DNA from: Apostichopus japonicus
Taxonomy: Eukaryota > Echinodermata > Holothuroidea > Aspidochirotida > Stichopodidae
Assembly (NCBI RefSeq): GCF_037975245.1
Contig: NC_092572.1
Location: forward strand, 29,669,989 to 29,733,988
Length of the DNA: 64,000 nt
Direction: 5' to 3'
Below the pieces are notes generated by a model. The model searched no databases. It was given only the letters and a program-made list of their open reading frames with translations, and was not told the origin of the DNA. The position numbers and the translations under genes are program-made. This document shows positions 1-51,787 of the stretch, one piece after another (position 1 is the first letter of the stretch; each line of letters starts with the position of its first letter).

Positions 1-749
1 ATGTAGTAAACGCTTGTCCTTAATCGTATATAACCTGATAATCAAATTTGGAACGACTTTTAGGACATCCTTGCAGATTTTCATATTAATATTTCCAGAA
101 ACGTTCCCTATGGATTGGATATATTCATTTCCGGTTCGAGGTCATGCTCACGTTGATTGGAATTTCTGCAATATTCCTTTATCATGACAAAGTTGCTTTT
201 AAGTCTACGAAGGGCTTAATATCGACGGGACTACACGTTCTAACGTTATGGAGATAATGATGACATTTTGGTTGAATTTGTTGCTTTATACGCCACCAAA
301 CTATGGTATAAAGCAAATAGCTTTCTATGAAATGGTTCGCTGCAACATATATTTTGAGGTGGGGTGGGGTGGTGTGGGGTGTTTGGCGGGGCGGGTGGTT
401 AAGTTAACTCATTATGAACGAATATGGTCAAAACGAATTATATACCCGAATGACCCCCTTAACATGATCGACAGTTCTTTATGGGGTGGAAGGGGGGGGG
501 GGAGGGGGAGGAGTTTGTATCCACAAAATACGTATTAGAGAAGTAACCCACACGCATCAACGATATTTTATGGAGTATAATAAGCTATAACTGAATTATA
601 TTATAGTACTGTCATAGAAGCCATAACGATACCGATATGGAGTTCTCATTTATGACACCGATATATATTATTAACCCCCTGTGCATATGTCTTAGATATT
701 AACTCGAACGTGAGAAAAGACAAACCTTCGCCAATAGTGACAATTAAGT

Positions 750-757
750 TGACGTCA
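750..757. promoter_or_regulatory. Perfect cAMP-response element 1
   Basis: Palindromic TGACGTCA, the full CREB-binding consensus, 3.8 kb upstream of the SIK2 start codon. Function is inferred from SIK genes being CREB targets in vertebrates. Confidence 0.4.
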
Positions 758-1780
758 CGAATAAAAGTGAAAATGAACTCGAATATACACAAATAATCCA
801 CGGTTATACGAAGGCGCGCCACCATATGCAAGAACCCTATTATTTTAATGACACGTCATAACACCTATAGGAAACTGTAACATATTTTAATAGTATCCTT
901 ACAACATATATATGTATTCACCAGGTCCGCCGGCACGACAGTAACCCACGTCAATGAAAAGTATTTATAGTTTTCTATATCTGGTATAGTGATGATCGTA
1001 AATTACAAAGATAGCAACTTCTCTTATGTAAGTTTTCACGAATCCAGGCCAGTCATTACGCTTTCAGTTTAGGATTCACATTTTTAAGTTTCGACAAATG
1101 AAAAGGGGGAAAAAAACACACCCCCCACCCCCAAAACAGAGACTTCAAGTTAACCACTGTCAAAAAGTAACATCACTTGTAATATCTTCGATGGCAGAGA
1201 AATGTGACCATTTTGAAACTGGTGGAAGAATACAATGGAAGAAAGAAGCATAATTCTGGATTGTAATATTTTGCAAAGGGAGGAATGGGGAAGGGGAGGG
1301 GAGGGGAGAGGAGGGGATTTACACCATATGGAAAGGGGGTTGTATAATGATGAAGAGACGTGGTTCCATCGTTGCCACGAAATTTTACTTGCAGATTAAC
1401 CTTACGACCATGCATTGTCAATAGACGAAACGACCGTCCATTGGTCTATTCCAAGCACGTGAAACTGTACACACACGCAGGTACCACAACACTACCAAAC
1501 TTTCGAGCACTCAAGAGATGTTTGTAAATAAAGGACTCGGCTAAAAAATTGTGTGTTCTGGGTTTGCGACGGTGAGATTGTGAGACTGAGGGGTCGTTGG
1601 TGCGATATATATCCGGTTACGAGGGGACAAGGAGTGGGGATTTAAATTTACAGCATAGGCATGACTCAGTACCTTAAAGTGTTAAAAACAGAAACTTGTC
1701 CCAGTACGTGTATCCGCTGACACGATTGACTGAACACGCAGGTGGTGCAATAATGATGCTGAGTGGAAAAATTATCACGG

Positions 1781-1788
1781 TGACGTCA
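1781..1788. promoter_or_regulatory. Perfect cAMP-response element 2
   Basis: Palindromic TGACGTCA, 2.7 kb upstream of the SIK2 start codon; same site type as at 750 and 2724. Confidence 0.45.
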
Positions 1789-2723
1789 CTTTATCTTCAT
1801 GATCTTGAATAGTACAGAGAAAGTCAAGTTTTCTGTTGTCGGAAGCACGAGCTTATGCATGACGATGATTATGACATTTATCGGCAAACATCGCGTTAAC
1901 CTATTGCCTTAATTGTGTTCGCTGTGTTTCACGTGATATTAATTGCTGTAGTGCATTACAACTGTGTGAAAATTTATTCTCCTTCGTTTTCCATCTTTTT
2001 TTTTAGCAGTGTAGCCTTTATGGCTGCAGTGTAATCAGTGGTATCATTCCTTTACGGTGCAATGATAATGATATGTTATATAGGGATAAAAGAATGTATT
2101 ATGTTGAAAAGATAGTGGCATTTCATTGAACTTCAACAGAATCCCCCAGTCATCAAAAATGGATCATGATTAGATATAGATTCCACTTTGGAAGTACAAT
2201 AGGCCATTTTCACTGTTAGGTTTCACTGTGACATCTTGATTACATCAAACCTCATTTGCATGGCTTGATAACTTACTGGGATTCATCTAGTGAAGACCAG
2301 GAAATAAACATAATGTAAGTGAAGGTTGCTATTAAAGACACCAAAAAATGGCGGGGGTTCTTCGTGTGATCTATACAGAATGACTTGCTCACAGTCCTTC
2401 GCAACACAGTCACTCAGACCCTAGGTAGCGTAACTCCATAAAAGAAGTAACATTATATTAAATGGTGCTGGAGCATTAATAGATTTTCCAGGCACGAGTT
2501 GGCCTTGGTGTTCGCAAGACTCTTACAGTGAGTGAAAAATAGAAGAGACTCATTAACATAACATTTTAATATTGCTCTTCCGATACGCTTACAGTTTACT
2601 ACACAGTTTTTCAGCGCTGATTCGTTGCTATGGAACCTTTTGCGTCACGAACCTTTCAGGTCGCCATAGTAACTAAACTGATCAACGCGATCCACACAGG
2701 CTTGTTCAAGGACGATACTGAAA

Positions 2724-2745
2724 TGACGTCATAGAGAGTGACGTA
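2724..2745. promoter_or_regulatory. Perfect CRE 3 plus adjacent half-site
   Basis: TGACGTCA at 2724-2731 followed by a TGACGTA half-site at 2739, just ahead of a locally GC- and CpG-richer stretch (2750-2940). The paired arrangement near the candidate non-coding first exon makes this the most promising of the three upstream sites. Confidence 0.5.
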
Positions 2746-2749
2746 TAGT

Positions 2750-3081
2750 ACCCCCTGCCGAGCTGGAGTATGCCTGAGCTATTACACAAACAATGTGTAT
2801 ACGGTGTGGACATTTAACACTGGTGAAGAATGCGGTCGCAAGCGGCGAAATTACGTGGATATCTCCCAAGCGGCTGGCTCGCGAGGGGAAATTCTATCCT
2901 GTGTTGATTTTATGGAGCCCTTTTAGCCATCTCGGGTAAATGTCTGACGCTGGGAAGATACCAGGAACGAATTTGCATTCTAAAATTTTTATGTTCGTAT
3001 TGCGGGAACCACAACGAACCCCGTACCTGTGCAATCCGAAAAGCAATGCTGGATAGCTGATACTGCAAGTTAATTATTTAG
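2750..3081 (+). other. Candidate non-coding first exon of SIK2
   Basis: The acceptor at 4507 implies an upstream 5' UTR exon. This stretch is relatively CpG-rich in an AT-rich neighbourhood and ends in a strong donor (TTTAG|GTAAGC, GT at 3082). A weaker donor, GTAAAT, lies near 2936. The transcription start cannot be read from sequence; I see no convincing TATA box. Confidence 0.3.
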
Positions 3082-4425
3082 GTAAGCCGAAATCCGCTTA
3101 TTCCTTTTGTGATTAACTGTCGGTGAGACCGCCCACAAACCATGAGCTTCAATAAATAAGCTAAAATTTTGTTCTCATGTGAGCTCAGATACAAAGGATT
3201 TCCACTCTGAAATTACGGTCGGATTTTTTTTTTCATGTACAAAATATCTCGCCACCTGGTAGTATTTTGTATAACGTGAACTGGCGCGTACTGGAAATTG
3301 GCGCAGTGTAAAGATTTTCTAGTCTCTCCAAAACAAATGTACATGCGACTTACTGCAAGTTTTCACGCATTATAGCATGCAACTGGTAATTGAAAAATGT
3401 ATATATTTCAGATTTTGTGATTCAGACGTATGCAGATCAGACATCATGAATATGTTCATAGCATATGTGTCGTGTTTATTGTGCACTTATTTGACCATGG
3501 TCCCATTAAAAAATAGTACAACTAAAGCATGATCCGCTACATTTATTTTTAATATCTGTTGGACATAATTTGTACCTGTTAGGGCGATCGTCTCACCACA
3601 AACTGTGATCATGAATAATTCTGTAGTAAATAAAGTTGAGGTGCGGCAATTTCCAGTACTCATTAGATTGAATGTTAAGTCGTACAGCTAACAGTAACCC
3701 TAACAGTTAAAATGTAGTATACTATAACATCAGTGTGCCAAATAACCAACATCTTTAATTCTACAAGATGCCCGGAAATGACCGTAACTTTTACGACAAG
3801 CCGTGTCTGTGTCAGCTAAGATGCTACAGAATGCCTTCTTGGAATATTTAAAAGGTTTATTTACTGAAATATTAACGTTCCAATCATTAAGTGCGCCAAG
3901 TAACATGCCACCTAGCTATAACGTTACCATTTATCCTAGTCAGTTTGCGTGGTTGAATGGCTATGTGTCATCGTTAGCATAGCAATTTGTTGATTCGCCT
4001 TACGTCAATCGAGCGACCACAAGCCTCTGTATTTCAACCTGGTACTCTTGACGTAGGTTCGATGTACATTAAGTGAGTCAGGAATTTTTATCTTGACAGT
4101 GTGGATTCGAATTTAGCAGAATATTTCACAGCTGTTTGGTCTATGTCCTATGTGGCTATCATGCAGCTTAGGATTATCATTGATGTTAAGCCTATGTGTA
4201 TTACCACAGTGAACATATGTACTATGAACTGTGCGTACTAGAGCTGTAAAATATACTAAACCTAATGCAGGATTGGACTCCAAAGTATCTTTCTTGTGAA
4301 ATTGGATCAGATAAACCAAAGTGGATATATTATAGTTTCCACAGATTGCAGTTATTACAATTGTGTATACTAATTTTTTGTTTTTTGATATTTTGCGATC
4401 TGAGTGTACATAGTGCCCCCATTAG

Positions 4426-43000
<38,575 letters not shown>

Positions 43001-46000
43001 AAGAAACAAACAAAACGAAACAAAATAAACACAGGAAGAAGAAGAAGCAGTGGCTGGCTGGCTCAGCCTTTCATGGTTGATATAATAGCGTTATGTACCC
43101 CTTGCACTCGCGTGTGGCGTTGTTAGTTAGGGTATTCAAGTTTGTGCTAGCATCATCGCAGGGCACCATTTCGTTGTGACACCAGTTGTATTTCGTTGCT
43201 AACCTGTCGTTATCTAGGAAGGTTTATACAGAGTATCCACAGTTACTTCTGCTCATCGGCTTGTTAAAACCACGTTAGAGGCTTTGGTATGTTCTCATGA
43301 TTGTTTTGGTTTTTGTCACTTTCTTGTACTTTTAACCTAGGTTATTATGATGCAGTAATTTTTCCTCTCTGTATGTTTTGCCTTTTTGTTACTGGTTCTA
43401 GACACACCCCACAGATATTTATTCGGAAGAAGTTAAAGAGTACCTCACTATTTTGAAGTTATCACCGTGCATTGTATAAACAGTAGTAGATGAAGCAAAG
43501 CAGATATGCACAGTTGCCATAGTTACAGGATTGTAAAATCACCCACACTCCTTACATATATCAAAAAAAGAATAAAAAAAAATCATGTGCTTTGTCTGGA
43601 TGTAGATTACGTTACCAAAAACCTGTGTTACTGTCTTAAGACTGTAATACATATGCAATGCCAGGAGTCTCACCAATCATGCAAAAACCTCATTGGATGG
43701 ATTATAAGGACCCTGTTCATAGGGAAAAATTTAAAGCTTAAATTTCATGTCACAGTTTTATAGGATCTGCACTTTGTCCTCTAAAATAGCTAAGAAAACT
43801 GTGAATACATCTTCACTTTTGCCTTTCTAGCAATTTGCTGATATTGCATAGCATGTTTGCCATGCGATGACAGATCAATGTTTGGCCAGGTTCATACATA
43901 ATAGATCATTCACTGTGCTATCAGCATCATTCAAAATACTGCCAATTCCAACTGCCAGCTCAATAATGCCAGTTCAACTTCCGGTGCAATCAGTCTAAAA
44001 TGGCCAGCAAAAGATACTTTGAATAGTTTTAAAATAAGGTTTGGTTTATGGTCAAATGTAATTCCACTTATGCTTACACTTTCCTGGTTCCATCACCTTA
44101 AATCTAGCACTTCACACAATATTTCAACTGCAAAGCATCTTTTCACTAAAACAGCATTTTTCAACACACATGTTTTGTTTTCGTTTTTTTTGGTGCGTTA
44201 TGGGTGGTATGTTAGTGTAGAATCTAAGTATATTCCATTTTTAGAGTGAAGGTATATTAGCAGGGTTATGTAATTTTGACAGGTTTGAGAATACAAGAAA
44301 AAAAGAAAGTCCAAGCTTCACTATATTATGTGTGATTCAAGTTCGGTGGTATTTTGCCAAAAAAATTTACCATCTTAAAATTGACAGAAATTTATTGTGA
44401 GTACTTTTCGGGAGATTTTGACGATCGTTACTCTTGCCGGACACTGACTTTTTAAAAGTAAACAGTTTCAGTCAGGAATATTGCTTGGGGGAGGGGGAGG
44501 GGGATTGTGTGTGATAAAAAAGCTATTGAAGTTAGAAGACGAGTGACCATTTTCTGATTATCTTGCATATCTGGATTCAATGCTGGTGATCGTTGAAAAC
44601 CTTGTGGGACTAATAAAGAACTCAGCTCACAAGACACAGCTCAAAGTAGTTCAATAGTACAGTATGTCACATTATCATCAGGTGTGGGTTTCCTTGTCCA
44701 TCAAGATACTTGAATATATATAGCCCTGCTGTTCTACACAGTCCCAAGTAAGGTGGTGGAAATAGTAGAAGGAAAGATTGTTCATCATAGAGGTCTTTAA
44801 GGGAAACCTTTTATGATCAACCTCTGTGCGTAGATTGACGTCAAGTTCATCAAACATGAAATTTATAACCAAACAAGGTATTCTCAAAAAAGTTGTGTAA
44901 CATTGTTCTTTTTAAGAAAAAAAGTGCTTTGCCCTTCCCAGGAATTAAACATGAAATGTTAGAAAACTCCTGTATCTACTGCAGTCGTCAACTCTTTGCT
45001 TCGTTTAAAGCATTGTCCAACAGCTCTTGCATTACAAAATTAAAATGAAATTGTTGATGAATTTTTCAAACTACAAAAAAAAAGAAAAAAGAAACTGAAG
45101 AGGGATTTCATACGAGTGCAATTTCCAGTTTAGAGTGACTGGTTTTTTTGTTGCTAGTGCAAACCTTTTAGTTGGTTTTGGTTTATTCTTTGGAAAATGT
45201 TAGGAGACAATTTCAACAACATTATATCTGAGTTGTCCTGTCAACTCCAGAAATGAAAAATTAAAATGAACCAATTTGGTCCTGTCATAACGATAGCAGG
45301 GTTTGTTTAAAGTGTTATCTCAGGTTTTCTTGTAAAGACCAAACAAATATGTTACAAAAAGTGTAAGGTCTCTTCAAGTTCCAAGAGTGCTTGCAAGTAA
45401 TTGATAAAACATTGACATTTTAAAGACTATACAGCAGTTTAAGTCCTTGCATGTCACCATATATGATTCTTAACTGTTAAGTCAAGTTATACCTAAAAAA
45501 AAGAAAGTACAAAATTCAAAAGTTGAACATAAAATTACTACTTATTAAAAGACTATGAAAACTCATATAACTTACTTCATAGGAACACTGCCTTTGGTAT
45601 AAACCAGAACTGAGCAATTGTTTTTTTTTCTCATTGTTTATTCGTGGTGCAATTCATTGTTTCTCAATTTAAAATCAACTTTTCCAGACATTTATGACAA
45701 AAGAATTATTTCCACCACCTGCATTTACTTTGCCAAACAATGGTTCTAACAGTTTTTGTGTTTTTCTAGAACCATTCATTGTTAGTTCCTGTACTCTTGG
45801 ATTCAACTGGTCGTCGATCAACTCACTAAATTAATGTTTAACTTTTTTTATTGTACAATTTTCAAAACTGCAATTTTTTTCCCCAAGTATTGTCATTTTT
45901 TATGTGCAATGCATTTTTCATCTCTTTTATGATATTTTATGATTCTTGACATGAACTTTAACAGAGTACTTATTTATTGCACGTATGAAGACATTGCTGC

Positions 46001-47173
46001 ATTCAAAGTGGCTGTTTAGGCTACCCACCTGCACAGTTTCTGAGTGCAAAGTGTCCCTACACTATCAATTGTTTCATTTTTGTGTTAATGTGTGTGGAGA
46101 GCTCGTGTGTTTCCAGAGAAAGCAAAATCATCGCTCTGGTCGACGATTTGATAGAAAGCGAATTCATTTATACAATATGAATGGAAGTTTAAATATATAA
46201 GTGAATCAAAAGATTTAGCTGAAAGGAAAACCAATTTTTTAATTGTACTTGAATACCAAGGTTTGCATTCCATGTATTCATTTCTGTAAATTCAGTTTAG
46301 AATTCATTTTTTAAATCCAATCTTTATTTTTCGCTCAGTATTCTCTCTAGCATCGTGTCTGTCAAGTTGTGGTTTTGATGCAGTAGTTTTAGAGATGAGA
46401 AGGATTAAAATGGAAAATAATTCACATTGTCACTTTGAAGAGGGAAAGCTCAGCCTTAAAAACAATTGCTTTGTTTTTTTTTATTAGAGTGATTGTGCCC
46501 AAGATTGTCACATATTCAAATAAAGCAACCCTCAGGACTGACCAATGAGAGGAAATCTTGTGGAGTGTAATAGGAACATCTCCTGTACAAGTTGGGTAAA
46601 TTTCTAGAATACTGCCACAAATAAACCCAACAAATTCATGAATCTGATCTGCTTAAACTTATTGCAAAATTGAAACCTCAAAATCATACATTATTGATTC
46701 ATCTGTTTTGCGCAACAAAACAACTGTTTATGCAACTAAATCTGCATCATATAACAAGATGGTGTGTGTATTGGAAGGGGTGGGGAGAGGGAGGGGGGAG
46801 GCTCAGGAATGAAAGGGGATGGTAGACTTTGTTTTCTTGCTTGGTACTTGGAAAGAGAAATAAGTATAATGTAATAAAGGTCAGTGACATGAATATGCAG
46901 GAGAGGATAATGTTGGATCATGAATATGCAGGAGAGGATATTGTTGGATCATGTCATTCATCAGCAGTGTTATTAAGGGTTCTAAAAGTGTGCTAAACTA
47001 TTCAACACTTTCTCTTCTTCTGCAGAATTGTCAATGCTGCTCATTTTTGTCACCAAATCCAATAATTAATCAAACTATAATTAATCAAAGTATTAGGCGA
47101 CTTCTGAACTAATGTAATAATTTTCTTGCATTAATTATACCCACAGATTTAGATCCTCTTGTCCAACTGATTG

Positions 47174-47253
47174 GTCAATGCTTCTATATAGTGTTCAATG
47201 CTTCTATATAGTGTTCAATGCTTCTATATAGTGTTCAATGCTTCTATATAGTG
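47174..47253. repeat. 20-bp perfect repeat, four copies
   Basis: GTTCAATGCTTCTATATAGT repeated with almost no change; the last unit ends GTGTACAATG. Confidence 0.93.
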
Positions 47254-49094
47254 TACAATGTAATCCTGACTGAATTCCTCTAATCGTATTTACAACGTGT
47301 GTAGGATCATCAAAGCAGACTCTATCCCACCCCCCCAAACTTTTCCTCCTCCCCATCCCCACCTCCCACCCCCACCATAATGTCACTGGACTAGCAAGAC
47401 CAACGTCCTATTATGCTTGTTTGTCTGAAACAAATTGACTGCCTTTGCCGTACCTCCCCCTCTGTCACCCTTGTGAAATAGTCCAGTTTGTCCCTCTGCC
47501 ATCCCCTTGGGACAGGTGAGGAAAAATAAAACAGTGGTAAAATAGAATGCAGAATAGAGAATGTGAGCAGATTGTCCATCTGCAAGTTTCTGTAGTAGGT
47601 TACTTGATCAGATGTGAAGCATATTTGGTAGTACTTTTAAAGTTTATTTGTTATCTCCTGAATTCTTTATCTTTCTTTCCTATCTCTCTGATCAGTGCAA
47701 ATTTAGTTGCCTCCCCCCAACCTCAAATCCCCCCCCCTTCCCAATAAAAAAGAACTGAATAATGTGAACATTGTTGCTTTTAATTTTTCTGTTTTTCATT
47801 TTATTTTCTTGTTCTTGGCATAAATTAAAGAATTATCTGATATTTTTTCTTCTTTTTTTAATCGTTCTGTTGTTGTACTTTATTTGCTAGTCAATCAGTA
47901 GACCCTTGGCAACCCGTTTCTCTTTTGAAAAATGCTCTCGAAAAATTCCATTGGAGAATTGAGAAATGATGGATGTATATAGAAAGTTGTGGAGTTGTCA
48001 TGATTGTAATAGACGCCAAACATCTTTTAACCAGCACTAATAGTTAATATACTACGTTTTATTGTTTGTAATGGACAACTACATTTTGTCCATCTGCATT
48101 CAATGAATTTGTTTTAGGTGTACATTTGAGAGATCTTTTTGAAAACATGTATTTCATTCTGTTTTATCTTTGTTTTTTTTTTCATTATTTCTGAGGATGT
48201 ATTTTACCAATGAATGTATATATTACTTGGAGACTGGTTCGAGTATAGGGAGAAAGACAATGTATGTTAATATTAAAAGTAGTCCCAGGACAAGAAGTTT
48301 ATTATGGAAAGTAGATAAAGGGAAAAAAAGGCTTAAGGGAACCATTGTGCAATCTCATGCAATTTCATGCCACACTATGTATGGCATTTAATATATGACT
48401 AAATATGGCAAATTTAGTGGTCTCACTGAATGGCCAGAATTGGTCCAGTGAGGAAGATGGAAGAATTGAAGAGTAGGGATGGTGGAGACATCGGCAACAT
48501 GTGACATATGGAAGGAAGGGAGGGGAAGTTACACGGGGGTGAAGCGGAGGGGTATGGATGATACATGTCCCACCCCTGGGGATATGCTCAACCAATGTGC
48601 TGCAACTCTAAATGCACAAATTTTATTTAGCATTTTTTTTCTTTCATAATGGTTGTAAACGTAAGGAATTACATTTAAATGCAGCTGTGTTTGAGCCTTT
48701 TCAGAGTATGAATCTGTCTTGCCATCAAATTTTAGCATGATACAGGAGTAATTCAATGTCTGTCGATTTCTACTCTTTGAATTCAGTTTTGAACTTTCTA
48801 GCAAACTTGTTCCCTGGGTAACAGTAGAATGTGGATGGTGAGATGTGAACACAGGTGACCAGGTTTGGACTTATTGGAGGGTAATACTGGATCGGTTGTC
48901 ATTCCACAAGATGTGTGAATGTAGCTCATACGACATAAGTTATAATTATAGCATATATCTGGATGTATGTTTGGACACTCAAATCATTTTGTCAGCGTAG
49001 TCACTTTCTCTACCATAAATATTTTACCTCATAGACCAAATGGTAGAGTTTAAGTATCGGTGACAAAGATTGTAGTTTGGGGTCATTGGCAGGG

Positions 49095-49172
49095 AGGGGG
49101 AAGGGGAGTGGCTACTGGGAAGGGGAGTGGCTACTGGGAAGGGGAGTGGCTACTGGGAAGGGAAGTGGCTAC
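49095..49172. repeat. 19-bp repeat, four copies
   Basis: Tandem AGGGGAGTGGCTACTGGGA units; the last unit has one substitution. Confidence 0.9.
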
Positions 49173-50755
49173 TGTCTTGTATATTCTGTATCTACTTAAA
49201 GTATATTTTTTGATGAAAGGGAATTCCTGTCAGCTGACTCTAAAGGTATTTTTCGATGTGTTTATTGTAAGTTTTAAGAGCATGGGAACTTGCTTTTCTT
49301 CTTTATAATAAAGAAGAGAACGCTACATGCAGTGGGATTGTAGTGATCAAGATTCACCTTCAGCTCATTGTCATGGCAACTGGTTAGGAATGAGGGCAGC
49401 ATTGGCTTAATTTGTTGCTAGTAGTGGAGAGAGTAGAGGGAGCTAGATAAATAGACAGAAAGATAGGCATTTGTATTTTCACCTTTTTTTAAGGCGAGTA
49501 TTTGAGTTTGCAAAACTTGTTGAAATACTTAAAGCAAGTTAGGAAACAGTTTTCTGAACAATGTCAAAGTACTGGCATGTATATTTACAAACTCGAATAA
49601 CTGATTAAGTAGCAAATCTGGACAACTCAAGATTGTGTTTGAAATTACTTGTCAAATTACTTGTTTTCACTTATGTTGATAGAAAATCAATGATTACTCT
49701 ATTCTGCTCGTATGGTCACAAATGCTATTTTCATTTCAAAACAAGAGGCACAGTTTTTATGTGTGAGGTACAAAAATAATAAAGTACTATTGTTATAACA
49801 AGTTTCTTTTCCAGTGTTATTGTGAAAACTAGGCAATGATAGGTGATATCCTGGATAGCAATCGTGATAAGTGGGACACCAACATTTTTGGTTAAAAAAA
49901 AAACTGCTATGAATGTTCAACAATACAGTTGGTATGTAAGAAATATTTGACATCTCAAGGCATAAAATAACACTAAGGATTTTTATCTGTGGATTAAATC
50001 TTGGACATTTCAGTTTCTGGACAAAGGATGCATTAAGTTTATGGGGAATGATAAAGTATCTAGGTATCGATATTTGTGCATGGTACAGATTTGGGCTTGA
50101 TCAGTTTGTATTTTGGATGGTAATACTGGTTACCGAGGTAATATGTAGTAGCATGAAGTACTGTAGAATTTGGTTTTATTATTGAATGGTAGAAATGAAA
50201 TACCCACAGAAGAGTGGAACATCCCTTGAAGTGTGAATATTCATTAGTTAATATCTTCCAGAACAGCCCATTCATGTAGTAGGGATAATACAAGAGGTCA
50301 CATTATATAATGTTGTAGTAAGGAGAGAGGTATTCTTTCAAATGAAGGTCGAGGAAGAGATACACGAATAAAGAAATGAGAAGAAATGATATATTTTGTC
50401 CATGAATCGTTCTATTTTATTCTCTGTTTATAAATGATCAGCATCCTCCTGCCCCAAAAAAGATATTTGCCATGTCAAAACAAACATATTAATAACAATT
50501 TAAGTCATTAGATTGACTTATTTTTTACTTTATTTCAATATCGAAAGTGCTTGAAACGGCCAACAAATTTGGAACATTCCAAGTTGCATTAAACTATGTT
50601 TAATACTAGTGTGAAAAGTGTCCAAATGACAATATGTTGAGGATTGAATCAAATTCATTCATAATTTGCTAGGAAATCCTTATTTGGTGAAACATCAGGC
50701 ATATGTGTTAGTTTGATGAATTGCAATATGATGAATTGCAATATTGCATTAAAGC

Positions 50756-51088
50756 CAGCCGCACACCGCATGACTGATCGCGCCCAGACTTATTTGACTT
50801 GACCGGCGTGACCTAGGTTTTGATTGTGAAATCCCACGGACATACAACCGTCGCCTACAATCAGCTCCATTTGTTAATACAGTACAGCTTTAGTCCGATC
50901 AACTGCTGACTGCCAGTCGTGAAAACGCTTCATGTTCCCGACTGAAGCTGATGTGACTTCAAACTGGCAAAATCTTGATCAGGTGATTATCTTACGCACA
51001 TGCACCCTGTCCGACCATCCCGGAGATTCTTGTACTGACGGTTGAGTTGAGTTTAGAAGTGATCAGTCCTGCAGTGTTTGGTCGGCTG
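50756..51088. mobile_element. MITE-like element with imperfect terminal inverted repeats
   Basis: Left end CAGCCGCACACCGCATGACT, then GATC; the right end reverse-complemented starts CAGCCGACCAAACACTGCAG and also reaches GACTGATC. GC- and CpG-richer than its surroundings. No clear target duplication and no coding frame; superfamily unassigned. Confidence 0.6.
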
Positions 51089-51276
51089 TCAGTGCTGTCA
51101 AAACCTTAAGATAATTCCCTGCAATTTTGCAGTAATTCATACTTTCTGTTGCCAAATGTTGAATTGACAAGATTAATATTGATCTGTTTATCATTTTGCT
51201 ACAAATGTTGTAACGACAACATCCTGGCGTGTGAACAGTCCTGATTGTTTTGCTGCAAAATATTACATTGCTGTGA

Positions 51277-51282
51277 TTTATT
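51277..51282 (-). terminator. Candidate MRPL41 polyadenylation signal
   Basis: AATAAA on the minus strand, about 345 nt beyond the MRPL41 stop codon and 190 nt before the MITE. First canonical hexamer I noticed downstream. Confidence 0.35.
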
Positions 51283-51625
51283 AAGTGAATAAAAATGTTG
51301 AATTCCTCACTTATGAGGTATTTGTCAGTCTGTTGCAAGATCGACACTATATGTACAAGTAAGATTTTAATATTTTTATGGCATCTTAAAGTTTCCGTAA
51401 TCAGACACTACGCAGGTTTGGATAAAACGCAGAGCACATGCACAAAGATGCAAGTTTAAGAATTCAACTGAATTAATACAAAACTCCAATACAGTCTGAT
51501 GGCTGACAAGCTTTGGAATTGCTCCTTGTCCGTATCTGAGACGTTGGCAAGCATCTCCACCTCCTTGATTAGTGTGCAAGACTTTGATACCAAGTATGAC
51601 ATGAGTTCCGTTATAGCGCCCTCTA

Positions 51626-51787
51626 TCACCTTTCTTCTGCATCCGTCGTTTCTACTCGTGATTTATCTTTGGGGCCTGATTTGAAGTTTTCTGTAATTTG
51701 AGGGGCGAGGCAGGCGTCAAATATTTCTTTGGCTGTGACAGGTTCCTCTGTATTGTCAGGACATCTCAGCGAGACGTATGGCATTAA
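51626..51787 (-). CDS. MRPL41: MRPL41 coding exon 4 (residues 74-126 and stop)
   Basis: Begins LMPYVSLRCPDNTEEPVTAK after acceptor ATCCTACAG and ends in a charged tail, DAEER, then TGA. The tail is shorter than in vertebrates and does not resemble the family's KYGFEPTQEGK-type ending. Confidence 0.9.
   Translation of the reverse strand, partial: LMPYVSLRCPDNTEEPVTAKEIFDACLAPQITENFKSGPKDKSRVETTDAEER

Larger units (their letters stand above)
43001..50755 (+). other. SIK2 3' UTR and convergent intergenic space
   Basis: No coding gene recognised in 7.75 kb. AATAAA hexamers on the + strand lie at 43571, 46519, 46873, 47743 and 49307; I cannot choose which ends the transcript. AT-rich throughout, with short arrays at 46885-46950 (30 bp, two copies), 47174-47253 (20 bp, four copies) and 49095-49172 (19 bp, four copies). 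Long 3' UTRs are usual for SIK2 genes. Confidence 0.5.
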
